NCBI GenBank assembly: GCA_963811775.1
Contig: CAWESO010000002.1
Location: 682,001 to 746,000, forward strand
DNA: 64,000 nt
Source: Chersky-840 sp963811775
GTDB taxonomy: Bacteria; Actinomycetota; Acidimicrobiia; Acidimicrobiales; UBA8190
Reading direction: 5' to 3'
Shown in pieces: positions 18,478 through 27,060 of the stretch (positions are counted from its first letter, which is position 1; every line of letters begins with the position of its first letter). The notes beneath the pieces are model-generated. The model did not search any database. It was not told where the DNA came from and was given only the letters and a program-made list of their open reading frames with translations. A program made the translations under genes and the position numbers.

Positions 18478-19196
18478 GGCGTCATCCACACGCCGCCGTC
18501 GACGGCGACGGTCGCCCCTGTCACGGCCCGCCACGCCGGGGAGAGCAGCGTGTGCACCACCGCGGCCACGCTCGATCGCACGTCGGGGTGGGCCAACGCC
18601 GGCGCGGGCTGTCCCGGCCGATCGAACGGGGCCTGCGCGCCGCCGCCGTGCGCCGACGGTGGAGGCACCGCGTCGGCGGTGTCGAGCAGCGCGGCGGGAA
18701 CGGCCACGCAATTGACGGTGACGCCATCGCCGCCCCACGCCCGCGCCGCCGCCTTGGCCAGGGCGCGCTGGCCCTCGGTCACCGCCGCCCACGGACCGAA
18801 GCCGGCGGCGCCCACCAACGACAGCGTGGGCACCAGCAGCACCATCGTCCCGCCCCCGGCGCGCAGGGCGTCGAACGCCCCCTGGAAGCACACGAGGCTC
18901 CGGTGCAGGGGGATCTCGACGCGCGCCCGCCAGGCCTGTGCGTCGAGCCGGGCGACCTCCCCGCGCCGGGTGGGCCCGGTGCCGACCGAGGCCACGACGA
19001 CGGCGTCGAGCACGCCGTGCCGTCGCGCCACGGTGTCGAGGGCGACACCGAAGTCGTGGCGTCGGCCCAGGGTGGAGTCCGCCACGGCCGTGACCGCCGC
19101 GCCCAGGTCCCCGAGACCGGCGGCGAGCTCGGCCCCGGCACGGCCGTCGACGGCGGCGACGACGGCGACGACCGGCGCACGGCGCGGCACCGTCAC
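18474..19196 (-). CDS. Atypical SDR-family protein lacking catalytic Tyr and Lys
   Basis: This 240-residue protein has the SDR fold by pattern (LGDLGAAVTAVADSTLG, VLDAVVVASVG, TVNCVAVPAAL, and the C-terminal AVDGGVW). However, the glycine-rich cofactor motif is replaced by VAAVDGRAGAELA, and the Tyr-x3-Lys site reads WAAVTEG. It is therefore probably not a working dehydrogenase and may be a structural or regulatory partner of one of the two flanking SDRs. Its start (GTG 19196) overlaps the stop of the upstream SDR, and its stop overlaps the start of the downstream SDR. Confidence 0.72.
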   Translation of the reverse strand: MTVPRRAPVVAVVAAVDGRAGAELAAGLGDLGAAVTAVADSTLGRRHDFGVALDTVARRHGVLDAVVVASVGTGPTRRGEVARLDAQAWRARVEIPLHRSLVCFQGAFDALRAGGGTMVLLVPTLSLVGAAGFGPWAAVTEGQRALAKAAARAWGGDGVTVNCVAVPAALLDTADAVPPPSAHGGGAQAPFDRPGQPAPALAHPDVRSSVAAVVHTLLSPAWRAVTGATVAVDGGVWMTP

Positions 19197-20080
19197 GGTT
19201 CGGCCCCGCCGACCAGTCGCGCCCGCAGCGCCTCGTTGTGCACGAACACGGGCACGTTGTCGGGGCCGAGGAACGAGGGTCGCGCCGAGGACCCACCGTC
19301 GACGGCGAGGACCTGGCCCGTGACCCAGCTCGACAGGTCCGACAGGAGGAACAGCACGGCGCCGGCGACGTCGTCGGGACGGCCCCGTCGGACGAGTGGT
19401 ACCGCCGCCCGCTCGGCGTCGAGCGCGGCGCCGTCCGGGTCGGGAGCATCGCCGGCGCCGGCGACGGTCTTCGGGGTGCGGATGCTCCCAGGGGCCACGG
19501 CGTTCACCCGCACGGCGTGCGGACCCCATTCCACCGCCGCCGTCCGGGTCAGGGACCCGAGCGCCGACTTGGCCGCGGCGTAGTGCGCGGCGAAGGGCAT
19601 GGCGCCCAACGCCGCCACCGAGGACACGAGCACCACGCTTCCGCCCGTCCCCTGCGACACCAAGTGGGCGCCGACGCCGCGCATGGTCACGAGCGCGGCG
19701 CGCAGGTTGCGCTCCATGACGTCGTCGAAGGTGTCGAGGGACATCTCGAGGATGCCGTCCCAGTGTTCGGCTCGGATCCCGCCCGCCACGTGGACGAGCC
19801 CGTGCACGGCCCCGAGCCGGCGCGCCGCCGCGGTGGCCTCGTGCACCTGGGCCGGGTCGCGCACGTCGGCGACCACGCAGAGGCACCGGCCCGGTCCTCG
19901 CGCCACCGCGGCCTCCACGAGCTCGAGGGCACCGGGGTCGACGTCGAGTGCCACCACGTCCCCGCCGGCCCCGGTCACGTGCCGGCACACGGCGGTGCCG
20001 ATGCCCCCGCCCCCGGCCCCGGCCACGGCCACGACCACGACGCGTCCGTCGAGCCCGATCCCGCCGTCGCCCTCATCCAT
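19193..20080 (-). CDS. SDR family oxidoreductase
   Basis: This 295-residue short-chain dehydrogenase has a cofactor-binding motif VAGAGGGGIGTAVC and an acidic residue ending the second strand (VALDVD), which favours NAD. The catalytic residues are in VSSVAALG and HYAAAKSALGSL. The C-terminus carries VDGG and a 35-residue tail ending in HNEALRARL that is unlike most SDRs. It overlaps the cupin gene upstream by eight bases and the next SDR downstream by four. It is probably the first active dehydrogenase of this pathway. Confidence 0.85.
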   Translation of the reverse strand: MDEGDGGIGLDGRVVVVAVAGAGGGGIGTAVCRHVTGAGGDVVALDVDPGALELVEAAVARGPGRCLCVVADVRDPAQVHEATAAARRLGAVHGLVHVAGGIRAEHWDGILEMSLDTFDDVMERNLRAALVTMRGVGAHLVSQGTGGSVVLVSSVAALGAMPFAAHYAAAKSALGSLTRTAAVEWGPHAVRVNAVAPGSIRTPKTVAGAGDAPDPDGAALDAERAAVPLVRRGRPDDVAGAVLFLLSDLSSWVTGQVLAVDGGSSARPSFLGPDNVPVFVHNEALRARLVGGAEP

Positions 20081-20639
20081 CGTGCACCTCGCCGTCGACG
20101 ACCCAGCGCGACCGCAGGTCGGCCAACCACGCGGGCAACTCGATGGGAGGATCGTCCATGGCCTGCGCGCCGCGTGCGTCCAGGGCCCGGCGAAAGGCGT
20201 CGGGGTCGTCGCCCCACGAGCGGGGGTCGCCCATCATCACCTCGAGCAGGAGCGTCCCCGACGGCCCGGCCACGAAGGGCCCGAAGGCGGCGCCGAAGGG
20301 AAGCTCGATATGGGTCCCGGCCGGGCAGTGGCGCTCCCCGCACCACATCTCCCCCTCGATGACGAACAGGACATGGGGGCTGTAGTGGCCGTGACGGCGC
20401 ACGACGACGCCGGGGTCCCATTTGGCGTAGAGCGACAGGTACTGGGGATCGGGCGAGAAGGCCAGCCATTTCTCCCACACCGACGACACCGACCCGTCGG
20501 CGTTGCGGACCGCCTTCACCTGCTGCCACGTGACGTCGGCGTCCTCGACGTGGCGGAAGGTCGGTTCGAGGCCGGGCACCTTCACGTCGGCCGCGCCGTC
20601 GGCGGCGCCACCGGTCCGGTCGCTCGGGTCGTCGGTCAT
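20073..20639 (-). CDS. Cupin domain-containing protein
   Basis: This 188-residue protein contains a beta-barrel cupin core. The first motif resembles VVVRRHGHYSPHVLFVIEGE and the second CPAGTHIELPFGAAFGP, giving two to three possible metal-binding His and Glu residues. ATG 20639 is chosen because it overlaps the acetyltransferase stop (ATGA). A further in-frame ATG lies at 20669. The function may be a dioxygenase, isomerase or sensor, and the sequence does not decide. Confidence 0.78.
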   Translation of the reverse strand: MTDDPSDRTGGAADGAADVKVPGLEPTFRHVEDADVTWQQVKAVRNADGSVSSVWEKWLAFSPDPQYLSLYAKWDPGVVVRRHGHYSPHVLFVIEGEMWCGERHCPAGTHIELPFGAAFGPFVAGPSGTLLLEVMMGDPRSWGDDPDAFRRALDARGAQAMDDPPIELPAWLADLRSRWVVDGEVHDG

Positions 20640-21448
20640 CGGCGCGGCGGTGCGGGGGGCCCGAAGCACCAGCGGTAGCGGGACACCTCGATGAACCCCA
20701 GGCGCAGGTAGAGCGGCTCACCGGCGGCCGACGCCTCGAGCACGATGCAGCGGGCGCCGAGCTCGAAGCCCGCCGCCACGGCCCAACGCGTGACCAGCTC
20801 GCCCATCCCCCGGCCCCGGGCGTCGGGGACCGTGCCCACCAGCTGGATGCCGGCCACGTCCCCGGTCGCCACCACCATCGCCGCCGCCACCGGTCTGCCG
20901 TCGCGGCGCGCCACCACGGCGCGCACGTCGGGCCCCCGCACGGCGCGCATGGTGGCGAGCTGCGCCTCGGCTGCGTCGCGGGTCAGGAAGTCGTCGACGT
21001 AGGCCTCCACGGTGACCCCGAGGTAGTCGAGGCGCGCCTCGTCGTGGGTGACCTCGTCGAGGGTGACGCCGGCGGGCGCGGCGGGCAGCCCGGCGTCGAG
21101 CCGGTGGTCGAGGGCGAGGCGCGGCGCGCCCGTGGGGGAGATGGCCGCGTACCCGGCGCCGAGCGCGGCCTGCTCCAGATCGGCGTCGACGTGCGCCGCC
21201 ACCCACACGCAGTACCCGGGGCGGTCCGAGAAGAAGGCCCCGGCGTGCGCCAGCACCGCCCCCGGTGCCAGGGTGGGGTCGAGGCGCATGGCCCCGTTGT
21301 GGTACGGCCCGGGCCACGTCGGCGAGGTCGAGTAGAGCAGGAGCCGGCCGTCGTCCTCGAGCCTCGCCCCCGGCGCGGTGGTGGCGTACAGGCGCATGGT
21401 CGAGGCCAGGTTGTGGTCCCCGGCCGCCAGCAATTCGTCGCGGTCCAT
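20636..21448 (-). CDS. GNAT family N-acetyltransferase
   Basis: This 270-residue protein has the acetyl-CoA binding motif in its last third (VGTVPDARGRGMGELVTRWA), followed by a typical strand and LYLRLGFIEV. The N-terminal half is a degenerate GNAT-like lobe, as in two-domain members. It leads the six-gene minus-strand operon. Its ATG at 21448 is seven bases downstream of TACGTT, a good actinobacterial -10, so the message may be leaderless. The substrate is unknown. Confidence 0.83.
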   Translation of the reverse strand: MDRDELLAAGDHNLASTMRLYATTAPGARLEDDGRLLLYSTSPTWPGPYHNGAMRLDPTLAPGAVLAHAGAFFSDRPGYCVWVAAHVDADLEQAALGAGYAAISPTGAPRLALDHRLDAGLPAAPAGVTLDEVTHDEARLDYLGVTVEAYVDDFLTRDAAEAQLATMRAVRGPDVRAVVARRDGRPVAAAMVVATGDVAGIQLVGTVPDARGRGMGELVTRWAVAAGFELGARCIVLEASAAGEPLYLRLGFIEVSRYRWCFGPPAPPRR

Positions 21449-21455
21449 CCTCGGC

Positions 21456-21465
21456 AACGTAGTTT
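21456..21465. promoter_or_regulatory. Overlapping divergent -10 elements between GNAT and Gfo/Idh genes
   Basis: The two start codons are only 25 bp apart. TAGTTT (21460-21465, forward) ends eight bases before GTG 21474. TACGTT (21461-21456, reverse) ends seven bases before ATG 21448. Both fit the TANNNT -10 pattern, and both transcripts would begin at or next to the start codon. No good -35 is visible. Confidence 0.5.
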
Positions 21466-21473
21466 GCAGGGCC

Positions 21474-22526
21474 GTGGCCAGGATCGGGTTCGTGGGGACA
21501 GGGGTCATCGCGTGGGCACACGCCATCGGCCTGCAGGCCATGATCGCCGCCAAGGTGGTCGACGCCAGCGTGGTGGCGGTGCACGACCTCGACGCCACGC
21601 GCGCCGCCGGCTTCGCCGCGGTGCTCGGTGCCGAGGTGGTCCCGAGCACGGCCGAGGTGCTCGACCGCTGTGACGTCGTGTGGGTGTGCACGCCCACCGC
21701 GTCCCACCGGGCCGTGGTCGAGGCGGCGACGGCCCGGGGCTGCGCGGTGTTCTGCGAGAAGCCCCTCGCCCCCGACCTGGCCGGGGCCGAGGCCCTCGCC
21801 GCGCTGGTGGCGGGCTCGGGCGTGCCGGCCCAGGTGGGCCTGGTGCTGCGCTTCGCCCCGGTCTTCCGGGCCCTGCGCGACGTGCTCGCCTCGGGGGAGC
21901 TCGGAGACCCGATGACCGCCGTCTTCCGCGACGACCAGTACTTCCCGGTCCAGGGCGTCTACGGCTCCACCTGGCGCGGCGACGTGGCGGTGGCGGGCGG
22001 CGGCTGTCTCATCGAGCACTCCATCCACGACCTCGACATCCTGCGCTTCTGCCTGGGCGAGGTGACCGAGGTCACGGGGCGCACCGCGGACTTCTCCGGG
22101 CACGACGGCGTCGAGGACGTGGCCACGGTGGCGCTGCAGTTCGCGTCGGGAGCCTCCGCCCAGCTCGTCAGCGTGTGGCACGACATCTTGAGCCGGGGCT
22201 CGACGCGCCGGGTGGAGGTGTTCGGCCGGGAAGGGGTGGCGTGGCTCGACAACGACTTCCTCGGGCCCCTGCACGTGCAGACGAGCGAGGGCATCGAGGT
22301 CCGCCCCTGCCCGCCCCCGGGCTGGGTGCGCGACCTGGCCCTCGGGGACGACGACATCGGCCTCGCCGTCAGCGCCTACGTCGAAGCGGACCGCGCCTTT
22401 CTCGACGCCGTGGCGGCCGGGCGCCGTCCCGAGCCGAGCTTCGCCGAGGCCGTGGTGGCGCACCGCCTCGTGGACGCCACCTACCGCTCGGCCGCGGCGG
22501 GAGGCGCACCGGTGCGCGTGGGCTGA
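21474..22526 (+). CDS. Gfo/Idh/MocA family oxidoreductase
   Basis: This 350-residue NAD(P)-dependent dehydrogenase has an N-terminal Rossmann motif IGFVGTGVIAWAHA. It also has the family motif VFCEKPLAPDLAGAEAL, where the Lys is catalytic, and the C-terminal domain motif GGGCLIEHSIHDLDILRF with the active-site His. Members oxidise sugars, inositols or related polyols. It is divergent from the six-gene operon and may belong to the same pathway. GTG 21474 is the only start consistent with the short gap. Confidence 0.88.
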   Translation: MARIGFVGTGVIAWAHAIGLQAMIAAKVVDASVVAVHDLDATRAAGFAAVLGAEVVPSTAEVLDRCDVVWVCTPTASHRAVVEAATARGCAVFCEKPLAPDLAGAEALAALVAGSGVPAQVGLVLRFAPVFRALRDVLASGELGDPMTAVFRDDQYFPVQGVYGSTWRGDVAVAGGGCLIEHSIHDLDILRFCLGEVTEVTGRTADFSGHDGVEDVATVALQFASGASAQLVSVWHDILSRGSTRRVEVFGREGVAWLDNDFLGPLHVQTSEGIEVRPCPPPGWVRDLALGDDDIGLAVSAYVEADRAFLDAVAAGRRPEPSFAEAVVAHRLVDATYRSAAAGGAPVRVG

Positions 22527-22531
22527 GCAGG

Positions 22532-22588
22532 CCCGGCACAACCGCCGGCGCGCCCCGACCGCCCGCGGGTCGTGAGGGCGGGCCGGGC
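22532..22588. terminator. Candidate bidirectional terminator hairpin
   Basis: Between two convergent genes, GCCCGGC (22531-22537) can pair with GCCGGGC (22582-22588). A smaller CGACC/GGTCG hairpin lies within the loop. There is no T-run, which is common for high-GC actinobacterial terminators. Confidence 0.3.
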
Positions 22589-24862
22589 TCAGGCGCTGGT
22601 GCGCAGCGCCGCGGCGAGGGCCCAGCCCCGCAGGTCGTCGGCGGGGAACGGTGCCAGGGCGCTCGCGGGCTGGGGGATGCCGAACAGGTACCCCTGGCCG
22701 ATCGCACACCCCAGGGCCACGAGCGAGGTGGCCTGAGCGGGGCGCTCGATCCCTTCGGCCACGATGGCCAACCCGAGCGACTCCCCGAGCCCCACGATGG
22801 CGCGCACGATGGCGACGTCGTCGGCATCGCAGTCGAGCTCGTCCACGAAGCTCTGGTCCACTTTGAGCGCCTCGACGGGCAGGCGCTTGAGGTAGCTCAG
22901 CGACGAGTACCCGGTGCCGAAGTCGTCGATCTCGAGGTGCAGGCCGAGCGCCCGCAACGCGCTCAGCGTCGCCACACTGCCGTCACCGGTGCTCATGAGG
23001 GTGCCCTCGGTGATCTCGAGCCAGAGCTTGTGGGGGTCGAGCCCCGAGCCCGTGAGCGCCGAGGCGACCTGACGGGGGAACGTCGGGTCGTTCAGCTGCT
23101 GGGCCGACACGTTGACCGAGACGTTGAGCCGTCCCGAGTCCTGGCCCGCCGCGCCACGCAGGACCTCCCACTCCGCCACCTGGCGGCACGCCTGGCGCAG
23201 GACCCAGGCGCCGAGCGGGATGATGAGCCCGGCGTCCTCGGCCAGGCCGATGAACTCGCCCGGCAGCAGCAGGCCGCGCGTGGGGTGGTGCCAGCGCACC
23301 AGGGCCTCCATGCCGACCATGGTCCCGGTGGTGAGTTCGACCATGGGCTGGTAGAAGACCTCGAGCTCGTCGCGCTCGAGGGCGCGGTGCAGCTCGTTGG
23401 AGGTCCGCAGGCGCCGGATCGTGCCGGTCTCGTCGTCGGGCCGGTACACCTCGGTGCGCGCCGGGCCCATCTCCTTGGCCCGGTACATGGCCACGTCCGC
23501 GTTGCGCAGCATCTCGGCCCCGGACTCCGAGCCGTCGGTGGAGAGGGCGATGCCGACGCTCACCGACACGAACATCTCCGACTCGCCCAGGGTGAGGGGC
23601 TTCTGCATGGCCTGCACCAGGCGCTCGGCGATGTCGAGCGCCTCGGCCTTGTCGGTGACCTCGCACAGCACGGTGAACTCGTCGCCGCCGAAGCGCGCCA
23701 GGGTGTCCACGGCCCGCAGCGCCGAGCCGAGCCGGTGCGCCACGCGCTCGAGGAGCCGGTCACCCATCTCGTGGCCGAGGCTGTCGTTGATCAACTTGAA
23801 GCGGTCGAGGTCGAGGAACATGAGGGCCACGGTGTGGTGGTCGCGCTGGGCCCGGCTCAGCGCCAGCTCCAGGCGGTCCATGAACAGCACCCGGTTGGGG
23901 AGCCCGGTGAGCTGGTCGTGCACGGCCGCGTGGGCCAGGCGCTCGCGGATCTCGCGGCGCTCGGTCACGTCCTCGATCTGGCCTACCAGGTACACGGGGC
24001 GACCGGCGTCGTCGCGCACGCAGCCGGTGCTGACCGTCACCCACACCACGTGGCCGTCGGCGTGGATGTAGCGCTTCTCGAGGTGGTACTGCTCGGTGTG
24101 CCCCGACACCAGCGCGTCGAACTGCACCGCGTTGCCCTCCCAGTCGTCGGGGTGGGTCACGTCTTTGATGGTCCTGCCCACGAGGTCGTCGGGGTCGAAG
24201 CCGAGGATCTCCCCGTAGGCGCGGTTCACCCGCACCAGGCGCCCGTCGGGCGAGGCCAGCCCCATGCCGATGGGGGCGTTCTCGAAGGCGATACGAAAAC
24301 GCGCCTCGGCCTCGAAGTTGGCCGACTCCGAGTGCCGCAGCCTGCTCCCCACCCAGGCCACGATCTCGCCCACGAGGACGCAGCACGGCACGACGAAGAA
24401 CGCCGAGCTGTAGCCCATTCCCCGCAGCGTGGCGGACGTGCCGATCAGGGGGAGCCCGTAGGCCGCAGCCAGCAGCGGGGCGAAGGCGATCGACGTCCAG
24501 CGAGGGTGGCCGAGCCCGAGCCACACGAACACGACGAGGAAGAAGACGCCGTAGACGAAGGGGTCGTTGCCGGTGAAATGGTTGTAGAGGACGATCATGC
24601 CCAGTGCCACCGGCACGAGCAGCAGCGTGGCCGAGCGCCGCCACCGGCCCCACGGCATCCGGAAGACCACCAAGCCGATGGTCACACAGGTCACCCCGGC
24701 CGCCACCATCCCCGGCCGCGAGGAACCCGGGTGGAAGCGCAGGACGCCCCCGGCGAGGGCCCCGAGCAGACCGCTCCCGATCCACAGCGCGGCGGCCAGG
24801 CGTCCTACCAGGTCGGTGGTGAGCGTCCCCGGCTCGACGTTCTCCCTACGACGCCCGTCCAT
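22589..24862 (-). CDS. Membrane-anchored PAS-GGDEF-EAL protein (cyclic-di-GMP turnover)
   Basis: This 757-residue signalling protein has an N-terminal block of about five or six membrane helices (residues 18-180). A PAS domain follows (about 190-310, with FENAPIGMGL and VTERREIRERL). Next come a GGDEF domain with an intact RFGGDEF site and an EAL domain with EALVRW and DDFGTGYSSLSYLK. Both catalytic sites look complete, so it may both make and break cyclic-di-GMP, with the PAS domain setting the balance. ATG 24862 is chosen because the membrane block follows directly. No strong ribosome site is seen. It is convergent with the Gfo/Idh gene. Confidence 0.88.
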   Translation of the reverse strand: MDGRRRENVEPGTLTTDLVGRLAAALWIGSGLLGALAGGVLRFHPGSSRPGMVAAGVTCVTIGLVVFRMPWGRWRRSATLLLVPVALGMIVLYNHFTGNDPFVYGVFFLVVFVWLGLGHPRWTSIAFAPLLAAAYGLPLIGTSATLRGMGYSSAFFVVPCCVLVGEIVAWVGSRLRHSESANFEAEARFRIAFENAPIGMGLASPDGRLVRVNRAYGEILGFDPDDLVGRTIKDVTHPDDWEGNAVQFDALVSGHTEQYHLEKRYIHADGHVVWVTVSTGCVRDDAGRPVYLVGQIEDVTERREIRERLAHAAVHDQLTGLPNRVLFMDRLELALSRAQRDHHTVALMFLDLDRFKLINDSLGHEMGDRLLERVAHRLGSALRAVDTLARFGGDEFTVLCEVTDKAEALDIAERLVQAMQKPLTLGESEMFVSVSVGIALSTDGSESGAEMLRNADVAMYRAKEMGPARTEVYRPDDETGTIRRLRTSNELHRALERDELEVFYQPMVELTTGTMVGMEALVRWHHPTRGLLLPGEFIGLAEDAGLIIPLGAWVLRQACRQVAEWEVLRGAAGQDSGRLNVSVNVSAQQLNDPTFPRQVASALTGSGLDPHKLWLEITEGTLMSTGDGSVATLSALRALGLHLEIDDFGTGYSSLSYLKRLPVEALKVDQSFVDELDCDADDVAIVRAIVGLGESLGLAIVAEGIERPAQATSLVALGCAIGQGYLFGIPQPASALAPFPADDLRGWALAAALRTSA

Positions 24863-24942
24863 GTGTTTCCATCGGCGCCGGCGCACCGCACCCAACGCCG
24901 CCGCCTGCGAGTTGGGCCTTCGTTGTGCCGGGACAGGGGCAG

Positions 24943-26303
24943 TCAGCCCAGGGCGGCGAGCACCTCCGCCGCGGCCCGGCGGCCCGAGGACACCGCCCCG
25001 TCCATGTAGCCCGACCACACCGACGCCGTCTCGGTGCCCGCCCAGTGCACGGGGCCGACCGGCTCCCGCAGTGCCGGGCCGTACCGCGTCCACACGTTGG
25101 GCCCGAACAGCGTGCCGTAGCACCCCCCGCTCCAGGGCTCGGCCTGCCAGTCGAGCTCGACGAAGTCGACGGGGTGCGCCGCCTTGGGCCCGAAGTACCG
25201 CACGAACGAGTCGAGGACCGCCCGCCGCCGCACCTCGGGGCCGGCCCGTCCCAGACGGCGGGCCTCGTCGCCCTCGAGGAAGCCGAGCAGGACCCCGGGG
25301 CGGCCGTCGGGCGGCGAGTTGTCGAACACCACGCGCGTCCCCTCGCCGTCGCCGGTGGCCTGGCCGCTCAAGCCGTCGGCGCGCCAGAACGGCTCGTCGT
25401 AGACGGCGTTGCACTTGATGACTGACCCCATCGGCGTGCGCTGGGTCAGCTGCGTGCGCCACGGGGGCAGGGCGGGGTCGTACTCGATCCGCCCGGCCAG
25501 CAGGGGTGGGGCGGAGACGATGACCCGTGCGCAGCTCCACGTCCCGTTGTCGGACACCACCGTGACGCGCCCACCGGCGACGCCGATGCGGCGCACCGGC
25601 GCGTCGAGCGTCACGACGTCGGATCCGAGCGCCTCGGCCAACTTGTCGCACAGGACCTGGGACCCGCCCACGACGCGGTCCTGCTGGGCGCCGCCACCGG
25701 TGTCGATCGCCATCTGGAACGATCCCGCCGAGTGCGCGTAGAACAGCACGTGCAGAAGCGACACGTCCCCGGGCTCGCACGCGAACACCGCCTCGACGCC
25801 GAGTGCCAGCAGCGTCCGCCCCGCCCGCGTGAGCGTGTTGCGACGGAGCCAGGTCTCGAAGGTGACCGCGTCCCACGCCTGTGCCTTGGCCGCCGTCCAC
25901 GGGGCGTCGAGCGGGACCTTCTTGGCCAGGGACTCGAGGCGCGCCTGGGCGCGCCCCGACGTCCGCGATGACGAAGGGGTTGATGCGGGGGATGGTGCCC
26001 CGGTAGGTGCCGCGCCGACCGCCGAAGTGCAGCACCCGCTTGCCGGTGTCGAAGGTGGGGAAGGTGTCCACGCCGAGGTCCTTGGCCAGCGCCAGGACGT
26101 GGTCCTGGGTGGGACCGACCCACTGGCCCCCGACCTCCACCACCTTGCCGTCGCCGATGGACTCGTTGCAGACCCGGCCTCCGACGCGCGGGGCGCGCCT
26201 CGACCACGGCCACGGACCGTCCTGCGGCCACCAGGTCCTGGGCCGCGGCCAGGCCGGCGAACCCCGCTCCCACCACCACCACGTCGACTTCGGTCATCGG
26301 CAT
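24943..26303 (-). CDS. Flavin monoamine oxidase family protein (two frameshifts)
   Basis: This FAD-dependent amine oxidase would be about 452 residues if repaired. The N-terminal FAD motif VVVVGAGFAGLAAAQDL and VVEAR lie in one frame. The GGQWVGPTQD substrate-side motif lies in a second. The C-terminal catalytic part, with GSVIKCNAVYD, PVGPVHWAGTETA and SGYMDGAVSSGRRAA, lies in a third. The breaks are near 26184-26199 and 25951-25958, both in GC runs and both explained by one extra base. All family motifs survive, so sequencing error is likely. The family oxidises primary or polyamine-like amines. Confidence 0.82.
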
Positions 26304-26312
26304 GGCGCGTGT

Positions 26313-27014
26313 CTAGTGCCTGGTGCCGCGCCCCGCATCAGGGCCGCGCCCCGCATCGACGAACAGCGCGTCGTCGGGGTGCGACCGGCGGTGTCGGGCC
26401 GGGCGGGCCAGGGCGCGTGCCGCGCAGTCGGCGACCAGGACCACGCCCGTCCCGGTGGCCAGCCCGGCCACGGCGTCGGTGGGGTAGTGCCAGCGCAGCG
26501 AGATCACCGACACCACCGCCAGCACGGTCACGGTGCCGCCCAGGGCCGCCGCGATCGAGCGCCACGGGTCCGGGGTGGCGAGCAGGGCCACGGTGGCCAC
26601 CGCCGCGATCGCCGCCACCGTCCCCGACGGGAAGCTCACCACGTCCGCGTAGGTGCGACCCACCACGGGCTTGATGATCCAGTCACACAGCGCCACGGCC
26701 GCCACGGGCCCGCCCAGCAGGGCCAGCGCCCGGGCCGGGTTGCGCCGGATCGTGGCCAGGAAGCCGGCGACGGCCGCGGCCGCGACGACGAAGGGCGACC
26801 CCAGGCGCGTGACGAGGAGGAGGAAGCCCGAATGGTGCACGGCCGGGAACGCGGCGAAGGCCCAGCGGTCGAGGAGCGTGGGCCCGGGCCGCACCATGAA
26901 GTAGAGCCCGCTCAGCGCCACCACCCCGACGAGGAGCGCGCCCACGACCAGTTCGACCCCGGCGCGCGAACGCTCCGTCACCGGCGCGTCGGGCTCGGGC
27001 GAGAGGTGGATCAC
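26313..27014 (-). CDS. PAP2 family phosphatase (membrane)
   Basis: This 233-residue membrane phosphatase has about five or six helices. The three PAP2 motifs are recognisable. Motif 1 is KPVVGR near residue 125, motif 2 is FPSGTVA (the common His replaced by Thr), and motif 3 is SLRWHYPTDAVAG with the nucleophilic His. The PSGT variant means the second catalytic His is missing, so activity is uncertain. Members remove phosphate from phosphatidate or polyprenyl pyrophosphate outside the membrane. It lies ten bases downstream of the amine oxidase start and on the same strand. Confidence 0.78.
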   Translation of the reverse strand: MIHLSPEPDAPVTERSRAGVELVVGALLVGVVALSGLYFMVRPGPTLLDRWAFAAFPAVHHSGFLLLVTRLGSPFVVAAAAVAGFLATIRRNPARALALLGGPVAAVALCDWIIKPVVGRTYADVVSFPSGTVAAIAAVATVALLATPDPWRSIAAALGGTVTVLAVVSVISLRWHYPTDAVAGLATGTGVVLVADCAARALARPARHRRSHPDDALFVDAGRGPDAGRGTRH

Positions 27015-27060
27015 GAGCGCTCCCGCTGCACCGGCCGACCGGCGCGCCGCGTCCGGCCGG

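Noticed and set aside
21680..25009. 1,109-codon plus-strand open frame
   Set aside because: It runs through Gfo/Idh and opposite GGDEF-EAL, both of which have unmistakable motifs, and its composition is random high-GC translation.
24863..26143. N-terminal extension of the GGDEF-EAL reading frame
   Set aside because: The extension is partly the middle of the frameshifted amine oxidase in the same frame. The signalling protein starts naturally with its membrane block at 24862.
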